Origin: Acanthornis magna
Taxonomy: Eukaryota > Chordata > Aves > Passeriformes > Acanthizidae
Reading direction: 5' to 3'
Assembly: GCA_036785705.1 (NCBI GenBank)
Contig: JAWUZG010000015.1
Span: forward strand, 5,595,001 to 5,659,000
DNA length: 64,000 nucleotides
The translations under genes and the position numbers were made by a program. Positions 1-13,300 of the stretch are shown piece after piece; the stretch's first letter is position 1; every line of letters begins with the position of its first letter. The notes under the pieces are model-generated. The model ran no database searches and was not told the DNA's origin. It saw nothing but the letters and a program-made list of their open reading frames with translations.

Positions 1-3000
1 TGTGTTGTACAAGGTAATTGAAGTGGTTAGTTTTCCCAGAGAAAATAATGAACGAGGTGTACGTGTGTAAGCTCAAACCTACTGCCTACAGACACCAGAA
101 AGAATTAGGCAGGATCAGGAAACAAACCTGGGCTGTGCAGGTCTGCTCTGTGGTCAGGCTTGGCCTGGGGTAGAGGCTGCTGTATTCATGTGGAGAGTTC
201 CCTTAGTCGGCTTTGTCCTGGCATGGAACCTCTGGAGCAGATGCCTTCACCTGCTGCCTCCTGCACACCTTTAGAGGGAGTAGAGATGGAATCTGCTTCT
301 CTTGGGGGCTCCTGTTGGCTCTTTCCTTTTTACTAATTTAAATAATGATGTAAACAGGAATGCTTTTTTGAAAGAATGAATCACCTTTTCTATTAAGTTA
401 CAACAGGTTCCTTGAGAAACTTCTGTAGGACTTTTTTCTTTGCAGTTCATTTGTTTCATCGGTATTGAATTCCTCAGGGCTCTCCTATAAGGGAAATGGT
501 TGTGTTATAAAAGTATTACAGGCTAGTGGCTTGATCCAAAGACAACCAGAGGCTTTGGTGGGCTTTGGAACAGACCTTAAACCAAGAGGGAAATACAGCA
601 CACTCAGACAGGCTGTCCTGGGAGCTGTTAAAAGTAGCACAGTTCAAAACTATCATGTACAAATGAAGCAGCCAGAGGCTAATAGTTTCAGAATCTCTTA
701 CTTCAGTAGCATAGGAAGTGTTAATCTTGAAGTAAATTAAGTATCAAAACAGAAATTCTCCATAAATTATTCACATGCCTGTAATTAGACGTGCATATGC
801 TTATAATTAAACCTCACTCATGGAGATCTTGGTTCACTGTGTCTTCCTCCGGAAAACGTGTCAGTTTATGTGATCCTGACCATTCCCCAGGCCAGGATTA
901 TGTCCCTGTATCATCCTGTCTGGTGCACTGCTGGAGCTGCAGATGCTCAAAGAATTAGTCTGTACAGTTTTTCAAGCTGAAGAATAACACCTCTTTCTGG
1001 GTTGATTTTTCTGGAAAGATGGGAGGAGGAACACCAACCACAGCTTCAGAGATTTGGGTCTAAACTCCTGTGTTCTTTAGCTACAAAATCTCAAATCGTT
1101 GTGTGTGTTGCCCCTTCTTTGGTGATGGCAGCAACAGGGAGCTGTCCAAAGAATGAGGGGAAAAAATGAAAAAAAAGGGGGGAAAAGTCACAGGAAAGTG
1201 TTGTTATGGTTAATACCTCAACGCATCTTTTCTGACCTGACTTTATGTCAAAGTTCTCTTTGTTTTCTCTGTGTTTCTTGACATAGATATGGCCTCCTCA
1301 GGGCATTGAGAGATAATCTCAGGTGTTTAGGAAATACTTTGCCCACAGCATCAATAGCAGTTAAAACACAAAATTCACTGAAGGTCGAAGGATGAATGAA
1401 TAGCCCAGCCTAGGCTGCTCCCTTTTTGTCCTCTCTCCCCAAGCTCTTTGCTATAGCCCATGGATTGCATCGTCTTCAGACTTGTGGTCTGAATGTCTTT
1501 GCCGTGGGGTGACAACAAAAGGCAACATCCCCCACCCCCAAAATCTCCAGAGCCTGTCAACCCTGGGTATTGTGTTCAGAGGGTTTATAAACCCTGTTCT
1601 GCAGGGTTCTCATCGCTGTATGGGTGCAGAATATTTACCATGAGCTTACAGATCACAGCTGATAGAGACCCCTGTGGGTTTTTGTAGTGTCCATCCAACC
1701 TTTTGAATCCCTTAGGCGTGTGTGACAGAGCTCCTGTTCCACAGGAGATGGCTGCAGTCGTTACCAGGTCAGCAGAGATCTGTTCCCCAAACCACTGACA
1801 AAACATAGTGGAGAAAAAGGGCTCAAAATCCGTAACAGTGCTGCTGGGCTTTCACAGGAGTTGGGTAAAAGTCAAGGGACTTGTCTGACACAGCGAGGTG
1901 AGCACAGAAAGACTCTTTTGGTGGTAGTAATTCAGAAACAATATGAAGAGATTGCATGCAGTCCTGTGCAAAAAAAAATCATGAGTCTGTTTCTCTTTCC
2001 CTGACTGGGATATTTGCAGGCTTGTTCCATGTAGCAGGACCTTGGGACCTTTTGGACAAAAGTTTCTGCTTGGCCCACTTGAGGACAGGACATAAACATG
2101 ATTTTCAAGCATTGAAACAAATGTCATAGCTGCTGCATGCTGGCTGTGAACTGGACTGTCCTGTTCTCACCAGAAATTATGCTATGGATCTAAGAAACCT
2201 TATTCATCAAAAGTTTCACTGGCTGTTATATGTTCTTATAAAAAGTTTTCCTTTAAATGGATTATAATTTCCAATTTAAAAAAAAAGTCATTGAAAAGTT
2301 CCTTCTTGGCTCTACTTGAGATCCTTGTAAAACCCTAGGTTTGATTTTTGAATTTTTTTTTCTTCCCTGCTTTCACTGAATGCTTCAAGTAGCTTGAGCT
2401 TTTCCCTGCTTTGTTCTCTCGCAGGACCCTAAAGCCAAGACCTGATTGAAACACCATGGGGATTTAATCAAATCTGCTGGTGATTCATGCTCCTAATGGC
2501 TGAGTCTGTCCTTTACTACTTTACAAACTGAGAAGGAATAAAACCCCATTTTATTGCTCGGCTGTTAAAAACTATTTGTAGAAGTTGCTAAGGTTCAAAT
2601 CAAAAGTGGCCTCCCTTGAGAACTATTAGTTAATTCTAAGTGCCAGGGCATCGCTTTTTTTCTTCTTCTCTCGCTTGAGATGTGGCCTTATATCACGACT
2701 GCTGTTCAAACATCTGAGAGTTTTCCATTCCTTTGACAAACATGAGCCAAAGTGCTTAAGGACATCTGTTTATTTTATTTCTTTAATGAGAAAACCTTCC
2801 AATTTCTTACTGGCTCAGCTGTGTTTATTTACATTTTGTTAGTCATATGTGTGGGGCACCTTGGGACGTTAAAAACCTGCAGAGGCCTATGCTGAGGGCT
2901 GCTCGCAGGCATCCTGGTCAGAAAGGCAGAATGAGCCCTTCCTAAGGAAAACACAGTCCTTGGAACTCCATAAAATAGATTTTCAAAACAAATAGAGCCT

Positions 3001-6000
3001 AATTCACTCAGTAGATCATGGATTAAGTCAAGATGAATACAATTTGGAAAGGATTTTCTGAGGAAGTTGGAGATTTTTTTACCCACTGGAGGCTAAACCT
3101 TGTGTTTAATGCCTTTTTAAGTTAAATTAAAAAAGCATTCAATCACTGCAGGTAATAAAGAAGTCTGTTACTTTAGACATGCTGCTATATCAATTATTTA
3201 GTTCATTATTGGAGAGAAGGGAGTAAATAATTCCAGCCATTTGGTTATTTCAAATGTGTATTTCGGGAGCACACATCTGTGTTTATCATCTGTGCAGGAA
3301 CAGCAAAACCAGACCCCCAGCAGGTTGGAGGTGGGCACAGGAGATGCTCTGAGCCCACGTGGATGTAACCTCTTGTACTGGAGCTTAGGAGAGCAGGGGG
3401 GTTCTGAGAAAAGTGCACACGGGGCATTTGGAACTCTTAAAGGATTATTTTTGACATAAAATATACATCAGAAGCAACGCTGGGTTGTTAAACAAGCATG
3501 AGGAGAGGGAAGCTGTTTTCCAGTGTCGCTGAATCGGGACTGGAATTTTTAGGGGAAATGTTTAAAAAACCAAAGGGACATGGCTTGTTTTAGGAAGCTG
3601 CATGTGCAAAATATGTCATTGTGCTGAGGATTACACTCCGTGGTGTGTTTCCACCAAGCTTTCCAGAAGTTTTGTGTTTTTCACAGGGCTATCAAGGGCT
3701 TTCATATAGAAATGCAGTGACTTTCCTGTGTTGAGGGGAAGGAAATGAAGATTAATTTGGTTTAAATCCCACTCCCTTTTCTGAAATGCATGCCATGTAT
3801 AGTAAAAAGAAATAATTTGTAGGTTTTTGGTCATGAACCTTTCCTATTACTAAATAAAAATAATTCCCATTTATCCTCAAGCATCATGGCCCAGCTTTTA
3901 ACCTGTATTTAAGTATAGTATTCCCACAGGACTAGAATCCACTTCAGACTTTATGGGCTCAGACCCTGGATAAATTAGTGGGGGTATTGCTGCCTGTCCC
4001 TAGTTCATTTAGAGAGGGAGGAGAGCGTTTTCAACCTCTGTGTGCCCTTAAATTTATAGGATTTAGGGATCTGTGTGCCTGTTTTCTTACTGGAATAATT
4101 TCCAACCATATGTGATGAGATGCATGACAGTAAAAGGAGTTCTTCAGTGAACGGCAAGAATACTTTGAAGCACCTCTTAAAACACAGTAAGGGTGAAAAT
4201 GAAAAGGTGTCTGAAGAAAAAGATTCAATTGTATGTGCTCTCCATCTATCGTGGGCATCTCACACAGTCACACTGTGCTATCTGTTGACACTCTTCATTT
4301 AAATTCAGTAGATTGTCTAATAAACCTGGATGTATCAATGTTCAGGTAAGCAATGTCTTTATTTTGGTGGGAAAAAGTTTGGACCCTGAAAAACTGAGAT
4401 ATTCTATTTGAAAAGGGATGGTCCTTTTCAAAAAAGCCTGAAGCGTAGTCTCTTACGTAAATCACTTTCAAAATGAGTTTTATCGTTACTTTAAAAAACT
4501 TTTCCCAGTCTCACTGGGAAAGCTCTGAGAGGCTCAGTCTGACTGTAGCCTGTGTTACTAAATAGATAAAACTGCAAGCTAAGCTACTTAGGTGTGGTTA
4601 GTAAAAGAGTGAAATGTGGTTTCTTCCTAAAAAGTACATGGATTTACTTGAACTAGAACTCATACACATGGTTAATTTCCCCTTATTATGGGGAAGTCTT
4701 CTTCGTGTCTCAAATTTTGATCAAGGTGTAAAATGTTCCAATGAAAGGATGATTATTCTCACAGACTTTTTGTTCAAACATATGGGCCTGGCACTTGTAT
4801 CTTTGATTTTTTAAAATTTTTTTTAAATTTTTTTTTATGCTGTAACCAAGCTCGTCCATTTTCCAGGCGTTTCCAAGTAATTAAACCCAATTAAAACTAT
4901 TAAATTCTTTCTTTTGGTGACAACTTTGTTATTAACAGATAACCACAAGGAGGAGATTTAACTTGGAAGGCCCTTGATTGTATACTAATCCGTCTCTCAC
5001 CTCTGGCTGACACCTGTGGCAGATAAACCCTATAGAATAGGAGTCTGATGAATACTCTTAATTAATACTTTCTTCCTTGTAGAAAAGTAATTATTTGCTC
5101 ACGGCATAAATAGGTATTTGGCAGGGATTTGAAAGGACTGATTAGTTTTAAATACTAGGGCTTTATTTTGGTGGGTTTTTTTAGGGAGGTGATGGTGTCT
5201 GAATCCAAGATCCACGCTCAGAATGACTTTGCCCTAACAATTTGAATGTCGAGTTAATTGTCACGTTGCTAAAGAGAAGCAGAGTCAGACAACAAGCAGA
5301 TTTGTTATCTGTCTCAAAGGAGCCAGCTTTGCCCCTTTGCTAATGGCCTGCAAGTCTGAACAGGGTTCCTGCAAGGCAGGGGCTTGGAAAGGGCTTTGGA
5401 TCCAGGATTGGAGGCAAGAGTGACTTGCACTTGAGAGATTGCCAGAGATAAGTCTGCTTCCCTCTTCCTTTCAAAACTACAAGGAGGGAGAGCTGGCTGT
5501 GGCCATGCAGCTTGGATTAGTTGCAGGTGTTAACAAATACACATCTTTTTAATGCATATTCTAGGGCAAGTATAAGCAGCGTATGAAAAATCAGTCTCCG
5601 TGTTCCGGGAGGTTGGTGGGACGGTGGTTTTAGTGCAGAGCCTTTTGGGAGGATGCTGGAGTGCAGTTTGAGTGTCTCGATGCACAAGGGCTTCTGTGAA
5701 GGTGGTGGCAGTCCCTTTACAGTGAAGGTACAGCAGTGCAGGGCTCTGTGTGGGTCTGGAAAAGGCTCTGGGGACCAGCACAGTGCGTGTGGCAACATCC
5801 TGGCAGCTGTTTGTACCCACATTTGGGAGCTTAAAGCCAATTCGGGTGTGCAGGCGCATTCAGCATTCCCTTTGTGCTGCTAAAGTACAAACTAGTGGGA
5901 GTTTCATGTGGTGTGAGCAGATCTACCTCCTCACTGCTGTCCTGGGGAGATATTTGTTCTTTGCTCACCTCCCATTTTCATGGAAATTGTCTATAAGACA

Positions 6001-9000
6001 AACTGAGGGCTGTTCACAAGGTCCTTTTAGCATTCTTCTGTTATGTTATTACTGGAAATGAGGGGTCAAAATGAAAATGCAAACAGAAATTAATTTTAGG
6101 CAAGATGTTACTAGCTCAGAGGACATAATTGAACCTAAATTGTGATTTTTAAACCACAATTAACTTCAAATGTACAGGGTTAGGTCAAGGGTTAGAAACA
6201 GTGCATGCAGCTGGCCAAAGTAAAAGCTACATTGGCAGCAAATGTGTCAGCTTGTGCCATTGGGGCATGAAAGAAAATGTGTCTTGCTGAATGGATGGAT
6301 ACTTTGGTCTCCTTTAAGACATGTTCCACAGGCTTCTGCTGCCCATGTTTTTCCTCTAGTAGGACTGTGTGCTGAGCAGGCAGCAAAATTAGCCCAAATC
6401 AAGTGGATGTGGAGCTGGGATCTGGCAGTGCCTCCCTCACAGTGGAAGTTCCCTCACTCACAAGGTGTGGCCATCGCCAGCAGTAGGCAATAGCCCATCA
6501 CACCTGGGCTGAAAGTCTCAGAGGTGGCACAAACAGCAGAGACATGGCCGAGGATGCTCTTCAGGGAAAACAGTTTTCATCAGAAATGTTGAGAAAGGAC
6601 TCACTCTCTGTGTGTTTTGATCCATTGTTATTTATGCAGGAGTAGCAGGGAATGGGGGCTTTTCGCCTCTCAGTTCCCTCAAGATGTGCCCCAAGGAGAA
6701 ATGGGAGCTGTGAAACTGCAACTCCTGTTCTTCAGAAGTGGGAGTGAAGGGTGTGTTGAGAAGGATGTATTCAGCAATGAAGAATTCAAGATGAGCACCT
6801 CTCTCCTGGTGCTGATCTCCCCCAGCCATGGGAAAAAGCTGTTCAGGCTGTGCATAGGAAGAACAGGAATGCTTGGTCTGCCATGTCTGAGAGGTTTTAG
6901 AGGTTTGCTCTAAAAGTAATTTGTGGGGCTGTTTAATTTTGACCCTGAAGGAAACTCCACCATTGGAGCATGGCAGAGGTGAGGCACATGGGGATACACT
7001 CTGCTGCTGGAAGTTTTATTTACAGAAGGAGTTTATTGCCTGTTTTCCACCCCTGCCTCTCATTGTCCTTGTTTGTGAAAGCATGACTCGTAGATTAGCA
7101 GAGGGAGGACCTCGCTCTTCTAAAGTTACTAAACAAGCACTGAGGGTTGAGTTTTTAGATTAATCTGTTTTCAGTGTAAAAAGTGGTTCCTGGAGGAGAT
7201 TTGATTTCAAGCTGTCTGTGGTCCTTGGACTTCACATGCCTCAGGAAGGATCTGTTAGTCAGGAGGATTGTTCCCAGGGCTCCTGGGCAGACTTTTCCTA
7301 CAGAAGGACATGATCCCATGTTGGCAGGGATCACTGGTGACTTTACCTTGCTCTGCTGAACTCACACTGCTCAAATATAGGCACCAATAGTCCACGAGGG
7401 CACCACAGAGATGTCCTTTAGTGGCACAGGAGTTTTGTGCCTAGGAAGAGCATTCCATCAACATCATTTCATAATCCTCTTTCAGATTATTTACAAAGAG
7501 TACAGAGAATTTGGTTATACCTACCTCATTTTGATGGTTTCCTGTCAGCCTAATTTTCCTGTTTATTCACACCTGAATTGACAGCTGTAGCAACTATGTC
7601 TTTCCTTGGGTTGGGTACAGCCTTTGGCACAGCGAGGTTCAGATCTGGGACCAGTGCTTCTCAGTGCTACAGTAATGCAAATAAATGACTGCTGCAGGAA
7701 CCCTGGCCTCGTGCCTCTAGACACTTCTGTCATACTGGGAGTGCTGGTTGGCTTTACGACTTTATCAGCCTCTTTAAGACTTGGAAGTGTGCCTTGCTGT
7801 GGAGGAAATGTCCGTACTGTGGAAGCACTGATGCCAAATCATTTCCCCGAACAACTTCCCCTCTGGGTGGTAAAGTGCATTTTTCTGTTTTGTTTTCATT
7901 CCATCATATTCTGTACCTCAAGAGAAAGGCTTTTTTCCCCCCAGTTTGGTTTCCATATTGTTTAGTTTAAGAGAAGGTAACTTCATACACTGTGGAAATG
8001 TTTCCTAGTCCCCGTTAGTGATTAATACCAATAAAGCTAAAACAAAATGTAGAGGAAAAATGACAGATACCAACCAATGAGATTTCCTGAAAGAGTTTTA
8101 AGGGCTAATGATCCTTGAAATGTATAAATATAAATTGCTTCATTAAAAACTATTTTACAAAATAATTTCTTCCTAGCAGCATATTTTCTTCAAAACAGTT
8201 CCCCCGTGTAACTACACCTGGGTAGTAAAATTTGATTCAGTGCTGTTCCTATGGGGCCACAGTCAAATTCCCTGATTAGGCCTGTGTCCCTGTGCCTCCT
8301 CAGGGGAGCAGGTTTGGGGCTTAAAATTAGAGACATGTTCGGGGCAAGTCTGTTGAAGTTTTTACTTTTTGCCCAGAGACAGTGCCCTTGTTTCTAGGAC
8401 AGCAGCAAGCATGTTTTAACGTGAATGACAGCTTCTCTTTAATGGGCACAGTGCTTGTGAGTCACACACATGGCTAAAACCACAGCCATTCTGCTCTAAT
8501 TAAAGAGAACTTCACTAAGAATGCGTAATAATTAGCTTAGTGTGTAGTACACCATCCATGTCAACAGCGTCTGCCACAAAGGTTGATTGAAATGTACTCA
8601 CCCTCCCAACATTGTGCTCCCTGTTAGAGCTCCTCAGTCAATTCATTACTGTCCTGTCACACAATAACAGGACTCCACAGAAATCTGCAGAAAATTAGAG
8701 TAGAGACTATGTTTAAGTGCGTGGTTTTCCTCTATTGAAGTCGCACACCATGCTAGAGCAAGGCAGATTTATACATCAAGATGAGACATCTCTGACCTAT
8801 TGAAGACGAATTAACAAAAAAAAAAATCTGTTGTGGGAATGTGAGTTTTTTTCCAAGTTGTCTGCTGTTGTTTAGTTTGAACAGGCACAGTGCTTTTGAG
8901 CTATGACTGTTTATCAGATTAAGTACAGATTATTTTTGCTTGTGTTTTTTAAGAATTTAATGAATAAGAAAATGTGCTGCTGGTAACCTTGTTTGCACCA

Positions 9001-10215
9001 GTGTTTTTCTGGGCTCTTGCTGTGGGTTTAGGAGCGAATTCAGTTGTTTGGGGGCAGGAGGGGTGATTGACTTGCCGGCTTGGTGAGGCAATGAAGTGAC
9101 AGCCATTTCACAGGCTCAGTGGTGTCTCAGCTGGGAAAAACATTAATTTTTTAGAATAAATTAACCAAACATACTTAAGTAGAGCTGCAGGTAGAATCAT
9201 CCTGCTCCAGGGGAACTCACTAGAGGCTTTGTCACTGACGTTGGTGGGAGCAAGATCTGTGTGTGAGAAAGTTCACATGTGCTTAAGGAGGTGTAGAGGC
9301 CATTTTAGAGCTGCCAGCACCTTCATCTTTACATTCAGTCGTTAAAAAAGAGTGGTTTTAAAATGCTGCAGGCAGCCAGAGCTTCTGCATCGTATCCTTC
9401 CCTTTCAGGAAGCTGTTTGGGACCCTCCTGGGGAAGGGCCAAGGCAGACCTACAGGTGGTTGGGCTGGGAGCTGCTGGGACAGGAAAATCAGAGGGAGCA
9501 AACGGGCACAGGCAGGAGGATTGGGTGCATTGCCACTTTCAGCACGAGCTGGAGTGATGAACCTGTCCTGAATTTTCAAGTGCTATGCCTTATCTTGTCT
9601 TTTTTATTATTGTATTTATTGCTTCATTGATTTATTTATTTTAGTTGGGTTTTTTTAAGCAGTGTGGTTATTTGGGTGTAACTGCCATTGGGGCTGCAGT
9701 TCAGGCTCTGCTAGGACGGAGCTGTTTTAACTCTGCTGATGCTGTTAAATAAGTAGGCAGCTTCAGTGGGGATGGAATGGCTGGTTTGAAGGACAAGTCA
9801 GGAAATAATCATCCTCTACATGCCCTTTTGTTGGTAACCATCCCCAAACTATTCACTGACATTGCTATTGGAAATTAATTTTTTGTTTAACCTGCTGAAG
9901 CAATTCTTACACAGTTTCAGGTGTTTAAAGCATCTTTATATTATCTGAAGTGTGTGGGGTGTTAGTAGTCAGGGAGAGAGTCATAGACACCCTTCAAAGA
10001 AGAGAATTTGTCTAGGAGAGCAAAAGAAAGGATGGGAAAATCATGTTAATGTTAAGATACACATGGGAAATAAAATTACTTGAATAAATGTATCTTCAGA
10101 AATAGGAATGTGTAGATCCTGTATTTTGTTTAAGATCTCCCACCTCCCCACACCGCCCCCCCCAAAAAAAAAGGAAATCAAAATGAATGGGATAAACCTG
10201 ATTTTCCCCCAACAG
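1..10215 (+). other. EYA2 intron (3' part), no exon seen
   Basis: No segment of this 10.2 kb encodes the Eya motif I exon or any other EYA residues, and the open frames seen are short and unlike known proteins. AT-rich and GC-neutral stretches alternate, with poly-A or poly-T runs (about 4810-4840, 8815-8826). Three stretches with clustered homeodomain-like TAAT cores (about 3120-3240, 5221-5345, 8441-8570) look more constrained than their surroundings and are candidate enhancers. No CR1 copy was recognised. Confidence 0.85.
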
Positions 10216-10305
10216 GACACTACAACGTCTGTGCGGATAGGTCTCATGATGGAAGAAATGATCTTCAACCTTGCAGATACACATCTGTTCTTTAATGACC
10301 TGGAG
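10216..10305 (+). CDS. EYA2: EYA2 exon a: Eya domain segment after motif I
   Basis: The 90-bp exon encodes 30 residues from DTTTSVRIG to HLFFNDLE, in phase 0 at both ends. The acceptor is a C-rich tract ending in CAACAG and the donor is GAG|GTATGT. This segment directly follows the motif I exon in the family, so that exon should lie just upstream of this window's long 5' intron. In-window residues 1-30. Confidence 0.95.
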
Positions 10306-13300
10306 GTATGTAACTGCTTATTTTATTTGACATGTCTCTCTCCCATCGTTTGCACGTGGTCTACAAACTTGGGGCTTTTGGCCAAGAGACTTTTTATTTT
10401 TGACCCCAGAGAAATGGACCTTAAGTGGCTTATTGGAAGCATCCTCACTGTGTCCCTCTGACATCTCCATTCTGTTTGGGCATTTTTTTCTAAATACACA
10501 GTTAACAATGCCTTTTTGCAGGTTTACTAAATGTAATAATGAGGACGTTGCTGCTGCTTCTCCTGAAATTTGGTATTTAATAATTTTATTAAGCTAGATT
10601 GGCATAGCTCCTATGGGGGCAGGCAGCAATTAGGTGTGAGCCAATGCAGAGGTTTTAAAAATGTTCCTCTGTTCTTGAGGAATCCCTGTTGCACACACAG
10701 ACGGAGCAGGAGGTCTGCTCAAGTATTCCTGCAGGATGAAACTGTGGGAGTTTCAACATAAAGACCAAGAGGGAAGAATCCTTCCTGCTTGTGGCATGGG
10801 TAGACCTGACTATCTCTTACACAAAACAAAAATCCTTTTGAATATGTGGCAAAATTCAGACAAAGTGATGCTAGCAGAATTCTGTCAGCAGCTGAGAAAC
10901 AGCTGGACAGCAGTGATGAAAATCTGTTGGCATTTGCAGTCAGGACACAGAGTCTGAATGGGTCATGTAGAGTTGTGCTGTGGGCACCTTGGGATCACAA
11001 CTCTGCTTGGAGGCATTTGGATAAAAAAACCTGGCATCCCTGGGCATGCTTCTGTGGTCTTTTTTTTTTTTTCACTTGAAAAAGGAAGGATTTGTTTCTG
11101 TGCCAGATGAAAGGAGAGAGCTTTTTCAGTGCCTGAGGAGTTCAGCGGGAATTTCTGGTTCCTTCACTGCTTAATTGCGCTGTGGTCCCCTGTGTTAGGG
11201 GAGGTACAACCTTTCCTGCCACCTGGCTCCCTGCAGTCTTGAGGTTTCACTTGCTGAGAATTTTTATTTCCTTTCAAAGACACAAGCACCTGAACTGACA
11301 GATTTTTCCTCTTTTGACTTTTTTAGGGGAGGGAGTTTATGATGAGGGCACGGAAAGTACAAAGTAAAAAAAACCCTTGTCTTAGGAAAAAAAAAAAAGC
11401 TCCTTTTTGGGAGCCCAAGGCACTATATAAGTAGTGATAATATTTGCTACAGAACTATGACCTTTCACCCATCAGATCTCAGTGTGTGATGCAACAAAGC
11501 TCCATGTCCTGCACAAAGCCACCCTCCAAAACCCCTATGCATTTGTGCTAGACTTGCAAGAATTACCAGTTTTAAAAATAACTTTTCTCCTTTTTTCACT
11601 TACTACTCTTTAAATGAAGCAGCAAATTGTCTGGCGTTAGTCAAATTATACACATTTATCAGTCAGTAATAGCTTTGGGCACTGGTGGTTTGGTTTTAGC
11701 TGAGCTTTTTCAATGAAAAATTGAGGGATGATGGAGAATTCAAGAAAAGTAAATGTTCCTTACAGAATTTTACTTTCCAAAAAAGCCATGTCAGTTTGAA
11801 AGAATTTGCAGCGACAGAGTCATCCGGAGTTACCCACCCTACTCCTTCATTTAGGATGATAAATAAAAGTCAGCTTTGTGTATTCACAGAGTGATATTTA
11901 AGGATCATACATCACTGAGTACTAGGCTTAAAAATGCAGTGAATTACATTCTTAGAAAGGAAAAGAAGAATTGGTGAAAAACAGCACAGAAGCAGATTCA
12001 GCTGCAGACCCACAAGCATTATCATATACATTAGCACCATCATGTGGTGCAACATTGACCTGTGCAAGACAAAATGAGCAAAAACTGCATTGCTGAAGCC
12101 ATTTCTGACCATGTTCTGTGCTGGGGCAGAGTGCAGGAGGCTGCAGCTGAGAGCAGTGGGGTGGTTGCCCATTCAAAACCAAAGCAAGAGTTCTCTTACC
12201 AGGTGATGCTAAACACAGCAAAACATTTCTCTGGCACGAATCCATAGTTAAGTTCAGACATTTTGGGGGGGTCCAGCAGACTGGGCAAACCAGAGCATGG
12301 CTGGCCTCAGTCCTGACAGTGGAACCAGGGGGAGAAGTGGAGGAAATGCTGCCCATCCTTTCCAGAGAGGCAGGTTGGACAAGGAAACCAATTTCCTTGC
12401 TTTAGCATGGGGAAATGGGTTCTGCTGGCTGCAGTTTTGGTGCTGTGCAGAGGAGAAGCTGCTGACAGGGTGCAAAGCCCTTTTGAAGCATTCCTGGGAA
12501 GTGGCTGATGAGGACACAACATTTGTCCATAGATACAGCAAGGTTTGCACAGCCCTTGGTTGCACTTGTGTGATCCTCCTTAGTCTGGTGAGGGTGTGAT
12601 GTCACATCATAGCAAAAAACTGGCTTTGGAGTCCGAGGGAGGAGCTGAACTGGAATGCTCCTTCTTTTGTATCCCAAAAAAAAAAAAATCTGAAACTCTA
12701 GTTAGCCAGGGCTTTATCTTTTCTTAGGATCTGCCCAGAAGGGATTCAGGAACTGTTTCCTGCATGCATTAGCTGAATGCATTTTGGCTGTGCTTGGGAG
12801 TGGGAATCATGGATGTGTGCAGCAGTGACCCAGCAGATCCATTCCGATGGTTCTGTTCAGATCCATCGTGCTTCAGCCCATCCTCTCTTAGTGCTGCAGT
12901 CCAGCAGACAGACCAGTTCCAGCTGATCACCCCAAACCTCAGGGTAGTTGTATGGAAGGAGGCTGATCACTGCCCCCAGGGCAGGTGGGTGACTGGAGAA
13001 GTCTTAGATGCCTGCTAAAAAATTTGTCTTTTTTACAGAAAGGGGTTCTCTGTCAGCAAGGTAAGTCTTACAGACAAACGAAATCCCTACAGTCTGCAAG
13101 TGTGAGCCGTGCAAGGTGTTGTGCACAAAGGGCTCTGATCATGCTGCAGAGTGTATCAGCAAATACTCACCTGACAGGAGTTATTCTCCCTCTCTGCTCC
13201 CCTTTTGTGAAATCAGGGAGAAGAGACTGTAGCCAAGGTTACAAATCGCAGTGAAGTTAAAATACAAACTCTGGGCTTCCCAGGATTGTGCTTTTTTCCC

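Noticed and set aside
7606..7965. 119-residue plus-strand frame
   Set aside because: It is long for noise but has no recognisable domain, a hydrophobic and Cys-rich random look, and no acceptor or poly(A) context.
1..10215. Search for the EYA2 motif I exon (WDLDET)
   Set aside because: No frame on the plus strand contains it. The exon must lie upstream of the window.
12254..12599. Overlapping frames of about 100 residues on both strands in an EYA2 intron
   Set aside because: The region is GC-richer and therefore has fewer stops by chance. No splice context or family resemblance was seen.
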